Positions 1 to 6,607 are shown, counted from the stretch's first letter. The stretch: DNA of 9,227 nt from an uncultured Lachnospiraceae bacterium (GCA_905199445.1 CAJKGK010000043.1:1-9227), one strand, 5' to 3'. The notes: generated by a model from the letters alone, not told the origin. Numbers and translations: made by a program.

Positions 1-2
1 AA

Positions 3-84
3 TGGATGGAGAAGGATTCGAACCTTCGAAGTCGTCGACAACAGATTTACAGTCTGCCCCCTTTGGCCACTCGGGAATCCATCC
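3..84 (-). tRNA. tRNA-Tyr (anticodon GTA)
   Basis: The minus strand folds as a complete class II tRNA. The acceptor stem GGATGGA pairs fully with TCCATCC, followed by discriminator A at position 3. The anticodon GTA reads from 50 to 48 in the loop CTGTAAA. A long variable arm (GTTGTCGACGAC region) is typical of bacterial tRNA-Tyr, and the T arm contains GGTTCGAATCC. The next bases are TT, so CCA is not encoded and must be added by a CCA-adding enzyme. The gene has its own promoter just upstream. Further tRNA genes may follow beyond the left window edge. Confidence 0.97.
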
Positions 85-107
85 ATATTGTCTCCTGAGA
101 CTTTTAT

Positions 108-136
108 ACTATAGCACAAAAAAATATACTTGGCAA
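108..136 (-). promoter_or_regulatory. sigma-A promoter of tRNA-Tyr
   Basis: On the minus strand a -35 TTGCCA (136-131) and a -10 TATAGT (113-108) are separated by 17 bp that include a run of seven T. Both hexamers match 5 of 6 consensus positions. Transcription would begin around position 100, leaving a leader of about 16 nt before the mature tRNA 5' end at 84. This is what is expected for a strong stable-RNA promoter, and it makes the tRNA independent of the upstream amylase gene. Confidence 0.85.
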
Positions 137-150
137 GGATTTTTTGTACC

Positions 151-172
151 CATTTTCATGTCCATGAAAATG
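151..172. repeat. 22-bp palindrome upstream of the tRNA-Tyr promoter
   Basis: The arms CATTTTCATG and CATGAAAATG are perfect 10-bp inverted repeats around a 2-bp centre (TC). The palindrome ends 14 bp upstream of the tRNA-Tyr -35 hexamer. The very short centre and the absence of a T-tract on either strand make an intrinsic terminator unlikely. The symmetry resembles a dimeric repressor or activator site, but I recognise no known operator consensus. An RNA hairpin at the 3' end of the amylase transcript is the alternative. Confidence 0.6.
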
Positions 173-184
173 CAGCCCACAGCT

Positions 185-218
185 GTATACGCAGGCAGCT
201 AAAGCCGCCTGCGTATAC
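185..218 (-). terminator. hairpin after the amylase gene, possible terminator
   Basis: The arms beginning GTATACGCAGGC form 12 perfect base pairs, then one G-U wobble on the minus strand and two more G-C pairs, closed by a TTTA loop. The element starts 26 nt downstream of the amylase stop codon and is the only stable structure between that gene and the tRNA-Tyr promoter. This suggests transcript 3'-end formation or protection. On the minus strand it is followed by AGCTGTGGG and not a T-tract, so it is not a textbook intrinsic terminator. On the plus strand it is followed by only TTTAACC. Confidence 0.5.
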
Positions 219-244
219 TTTAACCGGACGAGCTGCCGGATCGA

Positions 245-2365
245 TCAGCCGCAGGTCTGGATATTTTTTAATACAAGCCCTGCATCCGGAGGAATGGACA
301 GCTTCAGGCAGCCATTGTCCACAGGATAAAGGACGCTGTCTGTGTCAAAACCTGCTGCATGACTGCGAATCAAAGCCATCATATGATCACCTGTCACACC
401 GACTTCCCATACAGGAACAACAACGGTTTTACTTTCCCCGGGATGATTATTAATAACCGTAACAATCTGATCTTTTCCGTCAAAACGGCCATAGGCAATC
501 ACATTGGGCTGCCCGCCGAGAAATTTAATGGAGCCGCTTTTGAAGGCTTCATAACCTTTATGAATACCAATCATTTCTTTATGAAAACGGATCATTTCCT
601 GATCCTCATGGCCCCATGGATATGTCCGTCGGCTGTCCGGATCGGTCCAACCGCAGACACCGGCCTCATCACCATAATAAATCGTAGGCGCTCCCGGCCA
701 GGTCATCTGAATCATCACAGCCAGGCGCATCAAAGCCGCATCCGTGCCTTCATTGGCGGCCATAGCCCCCACACTGGCAATCCGTCCCACACGGTGATTG
801 GTTCTTGTAAGGAACCTGGAATGATCATGATTAGAAAGCTCATTCATGGCGATGTATAAAGACTCATGATGAAAACGGGACATATGATGGCTCATGGCAC
901 CAAAAAACGACTGGTCATTTCCCAGCAAATCGCCTCTGTACTCATCACTGTGTTTTTCAACACCTGTCAAAAACCAGGTTACCGGCTCCATAAAGGCATC
1001 ATAATTCATCACCGTATCCCACTGATCGCCCTGCATCCAGGACGCCGGATCGCCGTAATGTTCGGCCAGAATAATGGCTTCAGGATTTGCCTCCTTGACG
1101 GCATTTCTGAACTTACACCAAAAACTGTGGTTATATTCCGAAGAATGGCCCAGATCTGCAGCCACATCCAGACGCCAGCCATCAATATTAAACGGTGGTG
1201 ATACCCACTTTCTTGCAATATCCAAAATATATTTTTCCAGCTGCGGCGACTCCTCATAATTAAGCTTTGGCAGTGTATCATGGCCCCACCAACCGTCATA
1301 ATGAGAATTGTACGGCCATGGACCGTCCTCTATAAACCTGAAAAAAGAATGATAAGGGCTGTCCTTGGAAATATATGCCCCCTTTTCATAACCCTCCTGG
1401 TGTTCATAAATCTGTTCCCGGTCCATCCACTTATTAAAGGAACCACAGTGATTGAAAACACCATCCAGAATAACCTTCATCCCCCGCCGGTGAATTTCCG
1501 CTACAAGGTCTGCAAAAAACTGATTGCCGGCCTCCAGATTTCTCCGGTTCGTTACCCGCTGAATATATTTGCTGGCCCCGGAATTATAAGTCTCCCAGTC
1601 CTCCATGGCACGGCCGCCGTCCTCCACAATTTTTCCAAAATGAGGATCCACATAATCATAATCCTGTATATCATACTTATGATTGGACGGAGATACAAAA
1701 ATAGGATTCAAGTAAATGACTTCAACCCCCAGATCCTGTAAATAATCCAGCTTATCCCATACGCCCTGCAAATCTCCGCCGTAAAACCGGGCCACATCCA
1801 TATTCTCCGGCAGGCTGTTCCAGTCATTGACATGTCTCACCGGAGCGTGGATATAATGATACTCATGATCCACCACGTCATTGGATGGATCTCCGTTACA
1901 GAATCGATCCACAAAAATCTGATAAAAGACTGCGCCCTTGGCCCAATCCGGCGTTTTAAAGTCCGGCATGAATCTGAAGTTATAATAGGACTGAACTTCA
2001 TCCATAACGCCTCTTTTATTATAATAAACCGTTACACAGCCTGAACTTATTTTAAAATAATATTCCTGACCACCGGCCTGACAGTCAATACAGCACTGAT
2101 AAAAATCAAAAAACCGATCACTTTCTGATTTGATCATGTCAAATATCTGCTCATTCACAACAACCTGAACCTTTTCAACGTTATTTCTGGCTGTTCGAAA
2201 TTTCAGCACCGCCTGCCAGCCATCGCCGTTTTTCTCATAAGACCTGTAAAAGGTTGTTCCATCGGCAAAAAGTGCACCGCGATCAATCACAGGATGTGCC
2301 CGGTTTACATAAAGCAAGAACTGTTCACACTGGCTCAAACAGTTAAAGTCAATATTTATACTCAT
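245..2365 (-). CDS. GH13 alpha-glucan hydrolase (neopullulanase/cyclomaltodextrinase-like)
   Basis: A 706-residue glycoside hydrolase family 13 enzyme expected to cleave alpha-1,4 (and perhaps alpha-1,6) bonds in maltodextrins, cyclodextrins or pullulan. Residues 1-135 form a beta-rich N-terminal domain in the place of a CBM34 module. The catalytic (beta/alpha)8 barrel starts near WAKGAVFYQIFVDRF (141-155). Visible GH13 regions are DGVFNH (301-306), GWRLD with nucleophile D400, LAEHYGD with acid/base E435, and SNHD with D514. The LPKLN motif at 365-369 matches region V of the neopullulanase subfamily. A beta-sandwich C-terminal domain follows from about 610. There is no signal peptide, so it probably acts in the cytoplasm on imported oligosaccharides. 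The ATG at 2365 has AAGGAGAA 5 nt upstream. The gene is monocistronic: ftsH ends in a terminator before it and it has a candidate promoter of its own. Exact substrate preference cannot be read from sequence. Confidence 0.92.
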   Translation of the reverse strand: MSINIDFNCLSQCEQFLLYVNRAHPVIDRGALFADGTTFYRSYEKNGDGWQAVLKFRTARNNVEKVQVVVNEQIFDMIKSESDRFFDFYQCCIDCQAGGQEYYFKISSGCVTVYYNKRGVMDEVQSYYNFRFMPDFKTPDWAKGAVFYQIFVDRFCNGDPSNDVVDHEYHYIHAPVRHVNDWNSLPENMDVARFYGGDLQGVWDKLDYLQDLGVEVIYLNPIFVSPSNHKYDIQDYDYVDPHFGKIVEDGGRAMEDWETYNSGASKYIQRVTNRRNLEAGNQFFADLVAEIHRRGMKVILDGVFNHCGSFNKWMDREQIYEHQEGYEKGAYISKDSPYHSFFRFIEDGPWPYNSHYDGWWGHDTLPKLNYEESPQLEKYILDIARKWVSPPFNIDGWRLDVAADLGHSSEYNHSFWCKFRNAVKEANPEAIILAEHYGDPASWMQGDQWDTVMNYDAFMEPVTWFLTGVEKHSDEYRGDLLGNDQSFFGAMSHHMSRFHHESLYIAMNELSNHDHSRFLTRTNHRVGRIASVGAMAANEGTDAALMRLAVMIQMTWPGAPTIYYGDEAGVCGWTDPDSRRTYPWGHEDQEMIRFHKEMIGIHKGYEAFKSGSIKFLGGQPNVIAYGRFDGKDQIVTVINNHPGESKTVVVPVWEVGVTGDHMMALIRSHAAGFDTDSVLYPVDNGCLKLSIPPDAGLVLKNIQTCG

Positions 2366-2410
2366 AAAAATTCTCCTTAAATGTTCACTGACAGCCCAAA
2401 ATTATTAAAA

Positions 2411-2439
2411 TTTATAAGATACAGTTTCTTCTATTTTAA
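2411..2439 (-). promoter_or_regulatory. candidate promoter of the GH13 gene
   Basis: On the minus strand TTAAAA (2439-2434, 4 of 6 matches to the -35) and TATAAA (2416-2411, 5 of 6 matches to the -10) are spaced by 17 bp. The site lies between the ftsH terminator and the amylase start, giving a leader of about 40 nt. An overlapping weaker alternative is TTGTTT (2461-2456) with TAAAAT (2438-2433), also 17 bp apart. The region is very AT-rich, so chance matches are likely. I found no convincing CcpA cre site. Confidence 0.5.
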
Positions 2440-2462
2440 ACCATATGGGAACAGAAAACAAT

Positions 2463-2500
2463 AAAAAGCAGAGGACTATCCGTAAATGATAATCCTCTGC
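2463..2500 (-). terminator. intrinsic terminator of the tilS-hpt-ftsH operon
   Basis: On the minus strand GCAGAGGATTATC (2500-2488) pairs with GATAGTCCTCTGC (2480-2468). This gives 13 bp with one wobble pair and a 7-nt loop, followed directly by TTTTTATTG. It lies 39 nt downstream of the ftsH stop codon and separates the operon from the GH13 gene. The reverse strand has no T-tract, so it is unidirectional. Confidence 0.9.
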
Positions 2501-2539
2501 ACAGTTCGTCGCTGCATGGTCCAGCAATCATCTTTAAAT

Positions 2540-4384
2540 TCATTCATCTGCCGTCTGGCTGTCTGTCAAAGCCTTGTCTGTAAACAAAGCCTCGAACTCT
2601 TCACGGCTGATTTTTTCTTTTTCAATAAGCAGCTTTGCACAACTGTGAAGCACATCGATATGCTCTGTAATAATACGGCGGGCTTCCTGATGGCACTCAT
2701 CAATAATACGTTTAATCTCACCGTCAATCGCCGAAGCCACATTTTCGCCATAACCGCGGGCATGCGCCAGATCACGTCCGATAAACACCTCGTTTTCATC
2801 GTCCGCATAGCAGATCAGGCCAACCTTATCAGACATACCAAACTGAGTCACCATGGCTTTAGCTGTACCGGTTGCTGACTTAATATCCTGAGACGCACCG
2901 GTTGTAATATCATCAAAGATCAGTTCTTCAGCCACACGGCCTCCCAGAGATACGATAATATCCTGAATCATCTTGCCTTTTGTATTAAACATCTCATCCT
3001 TTTCCGGAAGAGGCATTGTATATCCGGCAGCACCTATACCTGTGGGAATAATGGATACCGAGTAAACCGGTCCCACATCCGGAAGAACATGAAATAAAAT
3101 TGCGTGACCAGCCTCATGGTAAGCTGTAATCCGCTTTTCTTTATCCGAAATAACCCGGCTTTTCTTTTCTTTACCAATGCCCACGCGGACAAAGGACTGG
3201 CGAATATCATTCTGAACAATATAAGCACGGCCTTCCTTTGCTGCTGCAATGGCGGACTCATTCATCAGATTTTCCAGATCAGCACCGGTAAAGCCAGCCG
3301 TTGTCTGTGCAATCTGATCCAGATCCACATCATCGCCCAAAGGCTTTCCTTTGACATGGACATCCAGGATCTCCCGGCGTCCCCTGACATCCGGACGTCC
3401 CACTGCAACCTTACGGTCAAAACGTCCAGGACGAAGGATTGCTGGATCCAAAATATCCACACGGTTTGTTGCGGCCATCACAATAATGCCCTCATTCACA
3501 CCAAAACCATCCATTTCCACAAGCAGCTGGTTTAAAGTCTGCTCACGTTCATCATGGCTTCCGCCCATACCGGTACCTCTGCGGCGGGCCACGGCATCAA
3601 TCTCATCGATAAATATAATGCACGGCGCATTTTTCTTGGCATCCGCAAACAGATCACGTACACGGGAAGCACCTACGCCCACATACATTTCCACAAAGTC
3701 AGAACCGGAAATACTGAAAAACGGAACACCGGCTTCTCCGGCTACAGCTTTGGCCATTAACGTTTTACCTGTTCCCGGAGGGCCCACAAGAATGACCCCC
3801 TTAGGAATACGGGCACCGACTTTTGTATACTTCTGAGGATTTTTAAGAAAATCTACGATTTCCTCCAGATCTTCCTTTTCTTCCTCCAGTCCTGCCACAT
3901 TTTTAAAACGGATGTTATTCACACCCTCTCTTGTCATACGGGCACGGCTCTTTCCGAAATTCATCATCTTATTTCCGCCCGCATTCTGTTGCCCGGAAAT
4001 AAAGAAAAACAGGAAGAAAATCAGTGCACCGGCCATGATGAGATACACTATATTCTGCTCAATCCATGAAGGACGCACCACATCCGTTGTCGTGTAATTT
4101 GTATAGCCGTGGTCAAGCATCTCCTGCTCCACTCTGCCCACATCCGCAGTATAAAAGCTGTACTGCTTACCGTCCTTCATGGCATAAATCGTACCGGAAG
4201 GAAGCTCCTGATTCGGTTCAATAACAACCTGGCTGATGGCAGTACCGGCCTCAAGATCCCTTACAAACTGGGTGTAGGAATAGTTCCCTGTGTTGCCCCG
4301 CTGTATGGTCGTATACAGCATATAGGCAATCATCAGGATCAGCACCACCACAGGCCAGATACTGAATCCTCTGCGCTTATTCAC
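2540..4384 (-). CDS. ftsH: ATP-dependent zinc metalloprotease FtsH
   Basis: A 614-residue membrane-anchored AAA+ protease that unfolds and degrades misfolded membrane proteins and short-lived regulators as a hexamer. There is an N-terminal transmembrane helix (about 9-25), an extracytoplasmic domain (about 30-108) and a second helix (about 111-130). The AAA+ module follows, with Walker A GPPGTGKT (201-208), Walker B IIFIDE (256-261) and a second region of homology through RPGRFDR (318-324). The pore loop reads MYVGVG (233-238), with Tyr where many family members have Phe. The peptidase domain has the zinc motif HEAGH (423-427) and a likely third ligand D500. The C-terminus ends in a coiled-coil-like, charged tail. 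The start codon is GTG, supported by a full AAGGAGGT 6 nt upstream. It is the last gene of the tilS-hpt-ftsH operon and is followed by an intrinsic terminator. Length and motifs are normal for the family. Confidence 0.98.
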   Translation of the reverse strand: MNKRRGFSIWPVVVLILMIAYMLYTTIQRGNTGNYSYTQFVRDLEAGTAISQVVIEPNQELPSGTIYAMKDGKQYSFYTADVGRVEQEMLDHGYTNYTTTDVVRPSWIEQNIVYLIMAGALIFFLFFFISGQQNAGGNKMMNFGKSRARMTREGVNNIRFKNVAGLEEEKEDLEEIVDFLKNPQKYTKVGARIPKGVILVGPPGTGKTLMAKAVAGEAGVPFFSISGSDFVEMYVGVGASRVRDLFADAKKNAPCIIFIDEIDAVARRRGTGMGGSHDEREQTLNQLLVEMDGFGVNEGIIVMAATNRVDILDPAILRPGRFDRKVAVGRPDVRGRREILDVHVKGKPLGDDVDLDQIAQTTAGFTGADLENLMNESAIAAAKEGRAYIVQNDIRQSFVRVGIGKEKKSRVISDKEKRITAYHEAGHAILFHVLPDVGPVYSVSIIPTGIGAAGYTMPLPEKDEMFNTKGKMIQDIIVSLGGRVAEELIFDDITTGASQDIKSATGTAKAMVTQFGMSDKVGLICYADDENEVFIGRDLAHARGYGENVASAIDGEIKRIIDECHQEARRIITEHIDVLHSCAKLLIEKEKISREEFEALFTDKALTDSQTADE

Positions 4385-4390
4385 TTTTTA

Positions 4391-4398
4391 ACCTCCTT
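4391..4398 (-). promoter_or_regulatory. ftsH ribosome binding site overlapping the hpt stop codon
   Basis: The minus strand reads AAGGAGGT, a full anti-16S match, 6 nt before the GTG at 4384. This spacing decides the non-ATG start. The hpt TAA (4399-4397) shares its last two bases with the site, so ribosomes ending hpt stop directly on the ftsH Shine-Dalgarno. That arrangement favours translational coupling. Confidence 0.9.
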
Positions 4399-4918
4399 AT
4401 TGCTCAACAACACCAATATAGGGAAGGTTTCTGTATTTCTGGGCATAGTCCAGGCCATAGCCGACAACAAATTCATCCGGAATATTAAAGCCAACGTAGT
4501 CAACCTTTACATCTGCCGTACGCCGTTCCGGCTTGTCGAGCAGCGTACAGATTCGTATGCTTTCCGGATGTCTCTTATAAAGAATCTCAACCAGATAATG
4601 CAGTGTATTGCCTGAATCTATAATATCCTCAACAATCAATACATTCTTTCCTTCCAGTGGCTCGTCCAAGTCTTTGATAATTTTAACTGCACCTGAACTT
4701 GTCATACCGTCTCCGTAGCTGGACACGGACATAAAATCCAGTGATACAGGCACCGTGATTCGTTTAGCCAGCTCACATGTAAAGAACACGCCGCCTTTTA
4801 AAACGCATACAAGGTGAACAGATTTTCCGGCATAATCTTCAGAGATTTTTTTACCGAGAACTTTGATTTTTTCATCAACTTCTTCTTCTGTCAATAAAAC
4901 TTTAATCTTATCTTCCAT
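4397..4918 (-). CDS. hpt: hypoxanthine phosphoribosyltransferase
   Basis: A 173-residue type I phosphoribosyltransferase that converts hypoxanthine (and usually guanine) plus PRPP to IMP or GMP in cytoplasmic purine salvage. The PRPP-binding signature VLIVEDIIDSGNT is at 93-105. LKGG at 40-43 matches the pyrophosphate-binding loop and SSYGDG at 66-71 lies in the flexible active-site loop. DEFVVGYGLDYAQKYRNLP at 148-166 is the purine-recognition and C-terminal segment typical of bacterial enzymes. The ATG at 4918 has AAAGGAGA about 8 nt upstream. The gene overlaps the end of tilS by 11 nt and runs into the ftsH ribosome binding site, as in the conserved Firmicute tilS-hpt-ftsH order. Length is typical of the family. 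Confidence 0.97.
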   Translation of the reverse strand: MEDKIKVLLTEEEVDEKIKVLGKKISEDYAGKSVHLVCVLKGGVFFTCELAKRITVPVSLDFMSVSSYGDGMTSSGAVKIIKDLDEPLEGKNVLIVEDIIDSGNTLHYLVEILYKRHPESIRICTLLDKPERRTADVKVDYVGFNIPDEFVVGYGLDYAQKYRNLPYIGVVEQ

Positions 4919-6398
4919 CTGCTTTTTCTCCTTTAACTTTTATCTCTACAATTTTTGTTGTTTGTCCGGTTATTTTATAGGCTTCGCTGATCCTTAAGCC
5001 CATGATCCATACAGCATGGTCTCCATCAGCGATGATCCACATCTTTTCCCGTTCAGCTTCAGGGACCTTTGCATCAATCATCAGTCTCCGGACAGGCTTT
5101 GTCTGACCCTTACTGTTTATTTCAAGGAAATCCCCTGTCCTGCGATGACGCAAATTGAGTCCATTTTTTATTTTATCATAATCAAACCATTTCGTATACT
5201 GCTTTTGCTCAATTCTTTCAATTTCTGTCCGTTTTTTTAGCCGAAGCTCCAGCTGCAGTCCAGACTCTGGCTCTATGTAGTCCAGCTGCCCGTTGTTTTT
5301 CTCGCACAAAAGCAGCAGATCCGGGCCAGGACCGCCGGCAGTGGTCTTATTCCCAGGTTTCCCTGCATGTTTCAATTTTCTTTCAAACTTCAAAGTCTCA
5401 TACGTACGGACAACTTCAATCCCGTAGGGCAGACAGACCCTGCGCCCCACCTGATGGTCCATCAACGCAAGCACCTGTTCCACATGAATCCTTGAAATAT
5501 CCTTTAATCCCCCCGCCATATGTCCAACCTGGGTGCGAACGACCGCTCCTGAGATCACAGGATCCATCTGTCGCAGCGCCGAAATATCCAGCGCCCAATC
5601 CCATTGCCGGTCCATCTCACGCCATGATTCAGGCGCGATCTTTGGCCTGACCAGGGAAGACTGCCAGGCCCTTTGAACCTGTCTGTCCATATAGGCCCAA
5701 ACATCCCGCACAGAGGCAGCCAGGCTGGAAATATGATCCACAGCCCCTGCATTGATATTTTCAGATGCATAAGACAAAATATGATGTCTGACTCGATTCC
5801 GGGTATAATCTGTTTCCATATTTGTAGCATCTGTACACCAGTCAATGCCCTGGGCTTTCAAAATTGATTCAATTTCCTCCCGATCCAGACAAAGCAGGGG
5901 ACGTATAATCTTCCCTCTCACAGGTGCAATACCGCCCAGTCCTTTAAGTCCGGTGCCCCGAAACAAATTCATAAGCACAGTCTCGGCAACATCATTTTTG
6001 TGGTGCGCCACAGCAATCCGGGCTGCCCCCTTTTGCTGAAGCACCTGTTCAAAACAGTCATATCGAAACCTGCGCCCTGCCTCCTCCTCCGACAAATGCG
6101 CCTGCCTTGCCAGCGCAGGAATATCTCCGCAAAAACAGACATACTCAATGCCGTGGCTTTGACAGAAGCTTTCCACAAAGGCCTGATCCTCATCCGCCGC
6201 CGCACCTCGAATTCCATGATTAATATGAACCGCTGTCAACTCAATGAAATGCTTTTTTGCCTGACGCATAAGCACAAAAAGAAGGCACATGGAATCTGCG
6301 CCCCCGGAAACCCCGACAATCACATGCATGTGTCTGTCAAGCATGTGATTGTCGTCCATATATTGCTCTACCCTTTTGATCATATCCTCATCATTCAT
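4908..6398 (-). CDS. tilS: tRNA(Ile)-lysidine synthase TilS
   Basis: Uses ATP and lysine to modify C34 of the CAU anticodon of tRNA-Ile2 to lysidine, so that it reads AUA and is charged with isoleucine. Residue numbers are from the chosen start. The N-type ATP pyrophosphatase P-loop SGGADS is at 31-36, HINHGIRG at 58-65, HHKNDVAETVLMNLFRGTGLKGLGG at about 132-156, and DATN...YTRNRVRHHIL at 190-208. The TilS C-terminal domain includes LRHRRTGDF (416-424) and GLRISEAYKITG (467-478). I chose the ATG at 6398 (496 residues), with GGGGAAAG 10 nt upstream. The frame is open to a TTG at 6428 (506 residues), but that has no ribosome binding site and the ten extra residues show no family similarity. 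The next ATG (6383) has GAGG too close to it. The gene overlaps hpt by 11 nt. Function is secure; the exact start is less so. Confidence 0.95.
   Translation of the reverse strand: MNDEDMIKRVEQYMDDNHMLDRHMHVIVGVSGGADSMCLLFVLMRQAKKHFIELTAVHINHGIRGAAADEDQAFVESFCQSHGIEYVCFCGDIPALARQAHLSEEEAGRRFRYDCFEQVLQQKGAARIAVAHHKNDVAETVLMNLFRGTGLKGLGGIAPVRGKIIRPLLCLDREEIESILKAQGIDWCTDATNMETDYTRNRVRHHILSYASENINAGAVDHISSLAASVRDVWAYMDRQVQRAWQSSLVRPKIAPESWREMDRQWDWALDISALRQMDPVISGAVVRTQVGHMAGGLKDISRIHVEQVLALMDHQVGRRVCLPYGIEVVRTYETLKFERKLKHAGKPGNKTTAGGPGPDLLLLCEKNNGQLDYIEPESGLQLELRLKKRTEIERIEQKQYTKWFDYDKIKNGLNLRHRRTGDFLEINSKGQTKPVRRLMIDAKVPEAEREKMWIIADGDHAVWIMGLRISEAYKITGQTTKIVEIKVKGEKADGR
6314..6354. repeat. 14-bp perfect inverted repeat inside the start of tilS
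   Basis: CGACAATCACATGC (6314-6327) and GCATGTGATTGTCG (6341-6354) are perfect 14-bp arms around a 13-nt spacer. They fall within codons 15-29 of tilS, just before the ATP-binding SGGADS codons. A 12-bp perfect palindrome, CACATGCATGTG (6321-6332), overlaps the left arm and gives an alternative fold. In the mRNA the stem would start 44 nt after the start codon. The pairing is seen directly; any regulatory role is inference. Confidence 0.8.
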
Positions 6399-6431
6399 AA
6401 AATCACTACTTTCCCCAGGGCATGCCAAAAA

Positions 6432-6491
6432 TCAGCAGCAATGATTGGACATGCCCCGGCCACTTCTGTGGTCTTTTCCTGATCCTATCAT
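6432..6491 (-). CDS. possible 19-codon upstream ORF in the tilS leader
   Basis: An ATG at 6491 is preceded by AAAGGGGG with 7-nt spacing, a better ribosome binding site than any before tilS. It encodes MIGSGKDHRSGRGMSNHCC and ends at TGA (6434-6432), 33 nt upstream of the tilS ATG. It is in the same frame as tilS: a single TGA separates it from the frame open through TTG 6428 into tilS. It could be a leader peptide, a relic of a longer N-terminus, or chance. The peptide resembles nothing I recognise. Its ATG also lies inside the candidate -10 TATGAT, so promoter and ORF cannot both work on the same transcript. The ORF would matter only on messages arriving from spoIIE. Confidence 0.3.
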   Translation of the reverse strand: MIGSGKDHRSGRGMSNHCC

Positions 6492-6516
6492 ATCACAGCC
6501 CCCTTTCATTTTACAA
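6487..6516 (-). promoter_or_regulatory. candidate promoter of tilS-hpt-ftsH
   Basis: On the minus strand TTGTAA (6516-6511, 4 of 6 matches) and TATGAT (6492-6487, 5 of 6 matches) are 18 bp apart. A TGA directly before the -10 makes it an extended -10 element (TGnTATGAT). Transcription would begin near 6480, about 82 nt upstream of the tilS ATG. Independent transcription of tilS-hpt-ftsH is expected because ftsH and tilS are needed during growth while spoIIE is a sporulation gene. Confidence 0.5.
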
Positions 6517-6517
6517 G

Positions 6518-6600
6518 AACCCAATCCTTGCGATTGAATACACAAAACAAATCCTTTGGATTGGGTTACACTAAACAAATCCTTTGAATTCAACTCACAA
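6518..6600. repeat. three degenerate 28-bp tandem repeats between spoIIE and tilS
   Basis: Units run approximately 6518-6544, 6545-6572 and 6573-6600. The second and third share AAACAAATCCTTTG without mismatch, and the first has the related AACCCAATCCTTG. The AATCCTT core recurs at 6523, 6550 and 6578. Each unit centres on a small dyad such as AATCCTTTGGATT. In addition AACCCAATCC (6518-6527) and GGATTGGGTT (6558-6567) form a perfect 10-bp inverted repeat across a 30-nt spacer. On the minus strand the small dyads in units 2 and 3 are followed by TGTTT. The array begins 7 bp after the spoIIE stop and is the only candidate for ending its transcript. No ordinary intrinsic terminator is visible here. 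Confidence 0.6.
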
Positions 6601-6607
6601 ATAAGGC

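Noticed and set aside
84..97. AGGAGA followed by ATG overlapping the first base of tRNA-Tyr
   Set aside because: It looks like a translation start, but the frame runs through the tRNA itself and the transcript is processed to mature tRNA, so it is probably coincidence.
359..859. Plus-strand open frames through the amylase, FtsH, TilS and SpoIIE genes, up to about 168 codons
   Set aside because: They lie opposite clearly homologous minus-strand genes, lack ribosome binding sites and family features, and have low-complexity or His/Ile-rich products typical of antisense frames.
2366..2462. CcpA catabolite-repression (cre) site before the GH13 gene
   Set aside because: I looked for a TGWAANCGNTNWCA-like dyad on both strands and found no acceptable match, although catabolite control would be expected for such a gene.
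6426..6428. TTG at 6428 as the tilS start (506 residues)
   Set aside because: There is no Shine-Dalgarno before it and the ten added residues (MACPGESSDF) show no resemblance to TilS N-termini. The ATG at 6398 is better supported.
6518..6600. Three spaced repeats as a small CRISPR array
   Set aside because: The units are contiguous and degenerate, with no unique spacers of constant length and no cas genes nearby.
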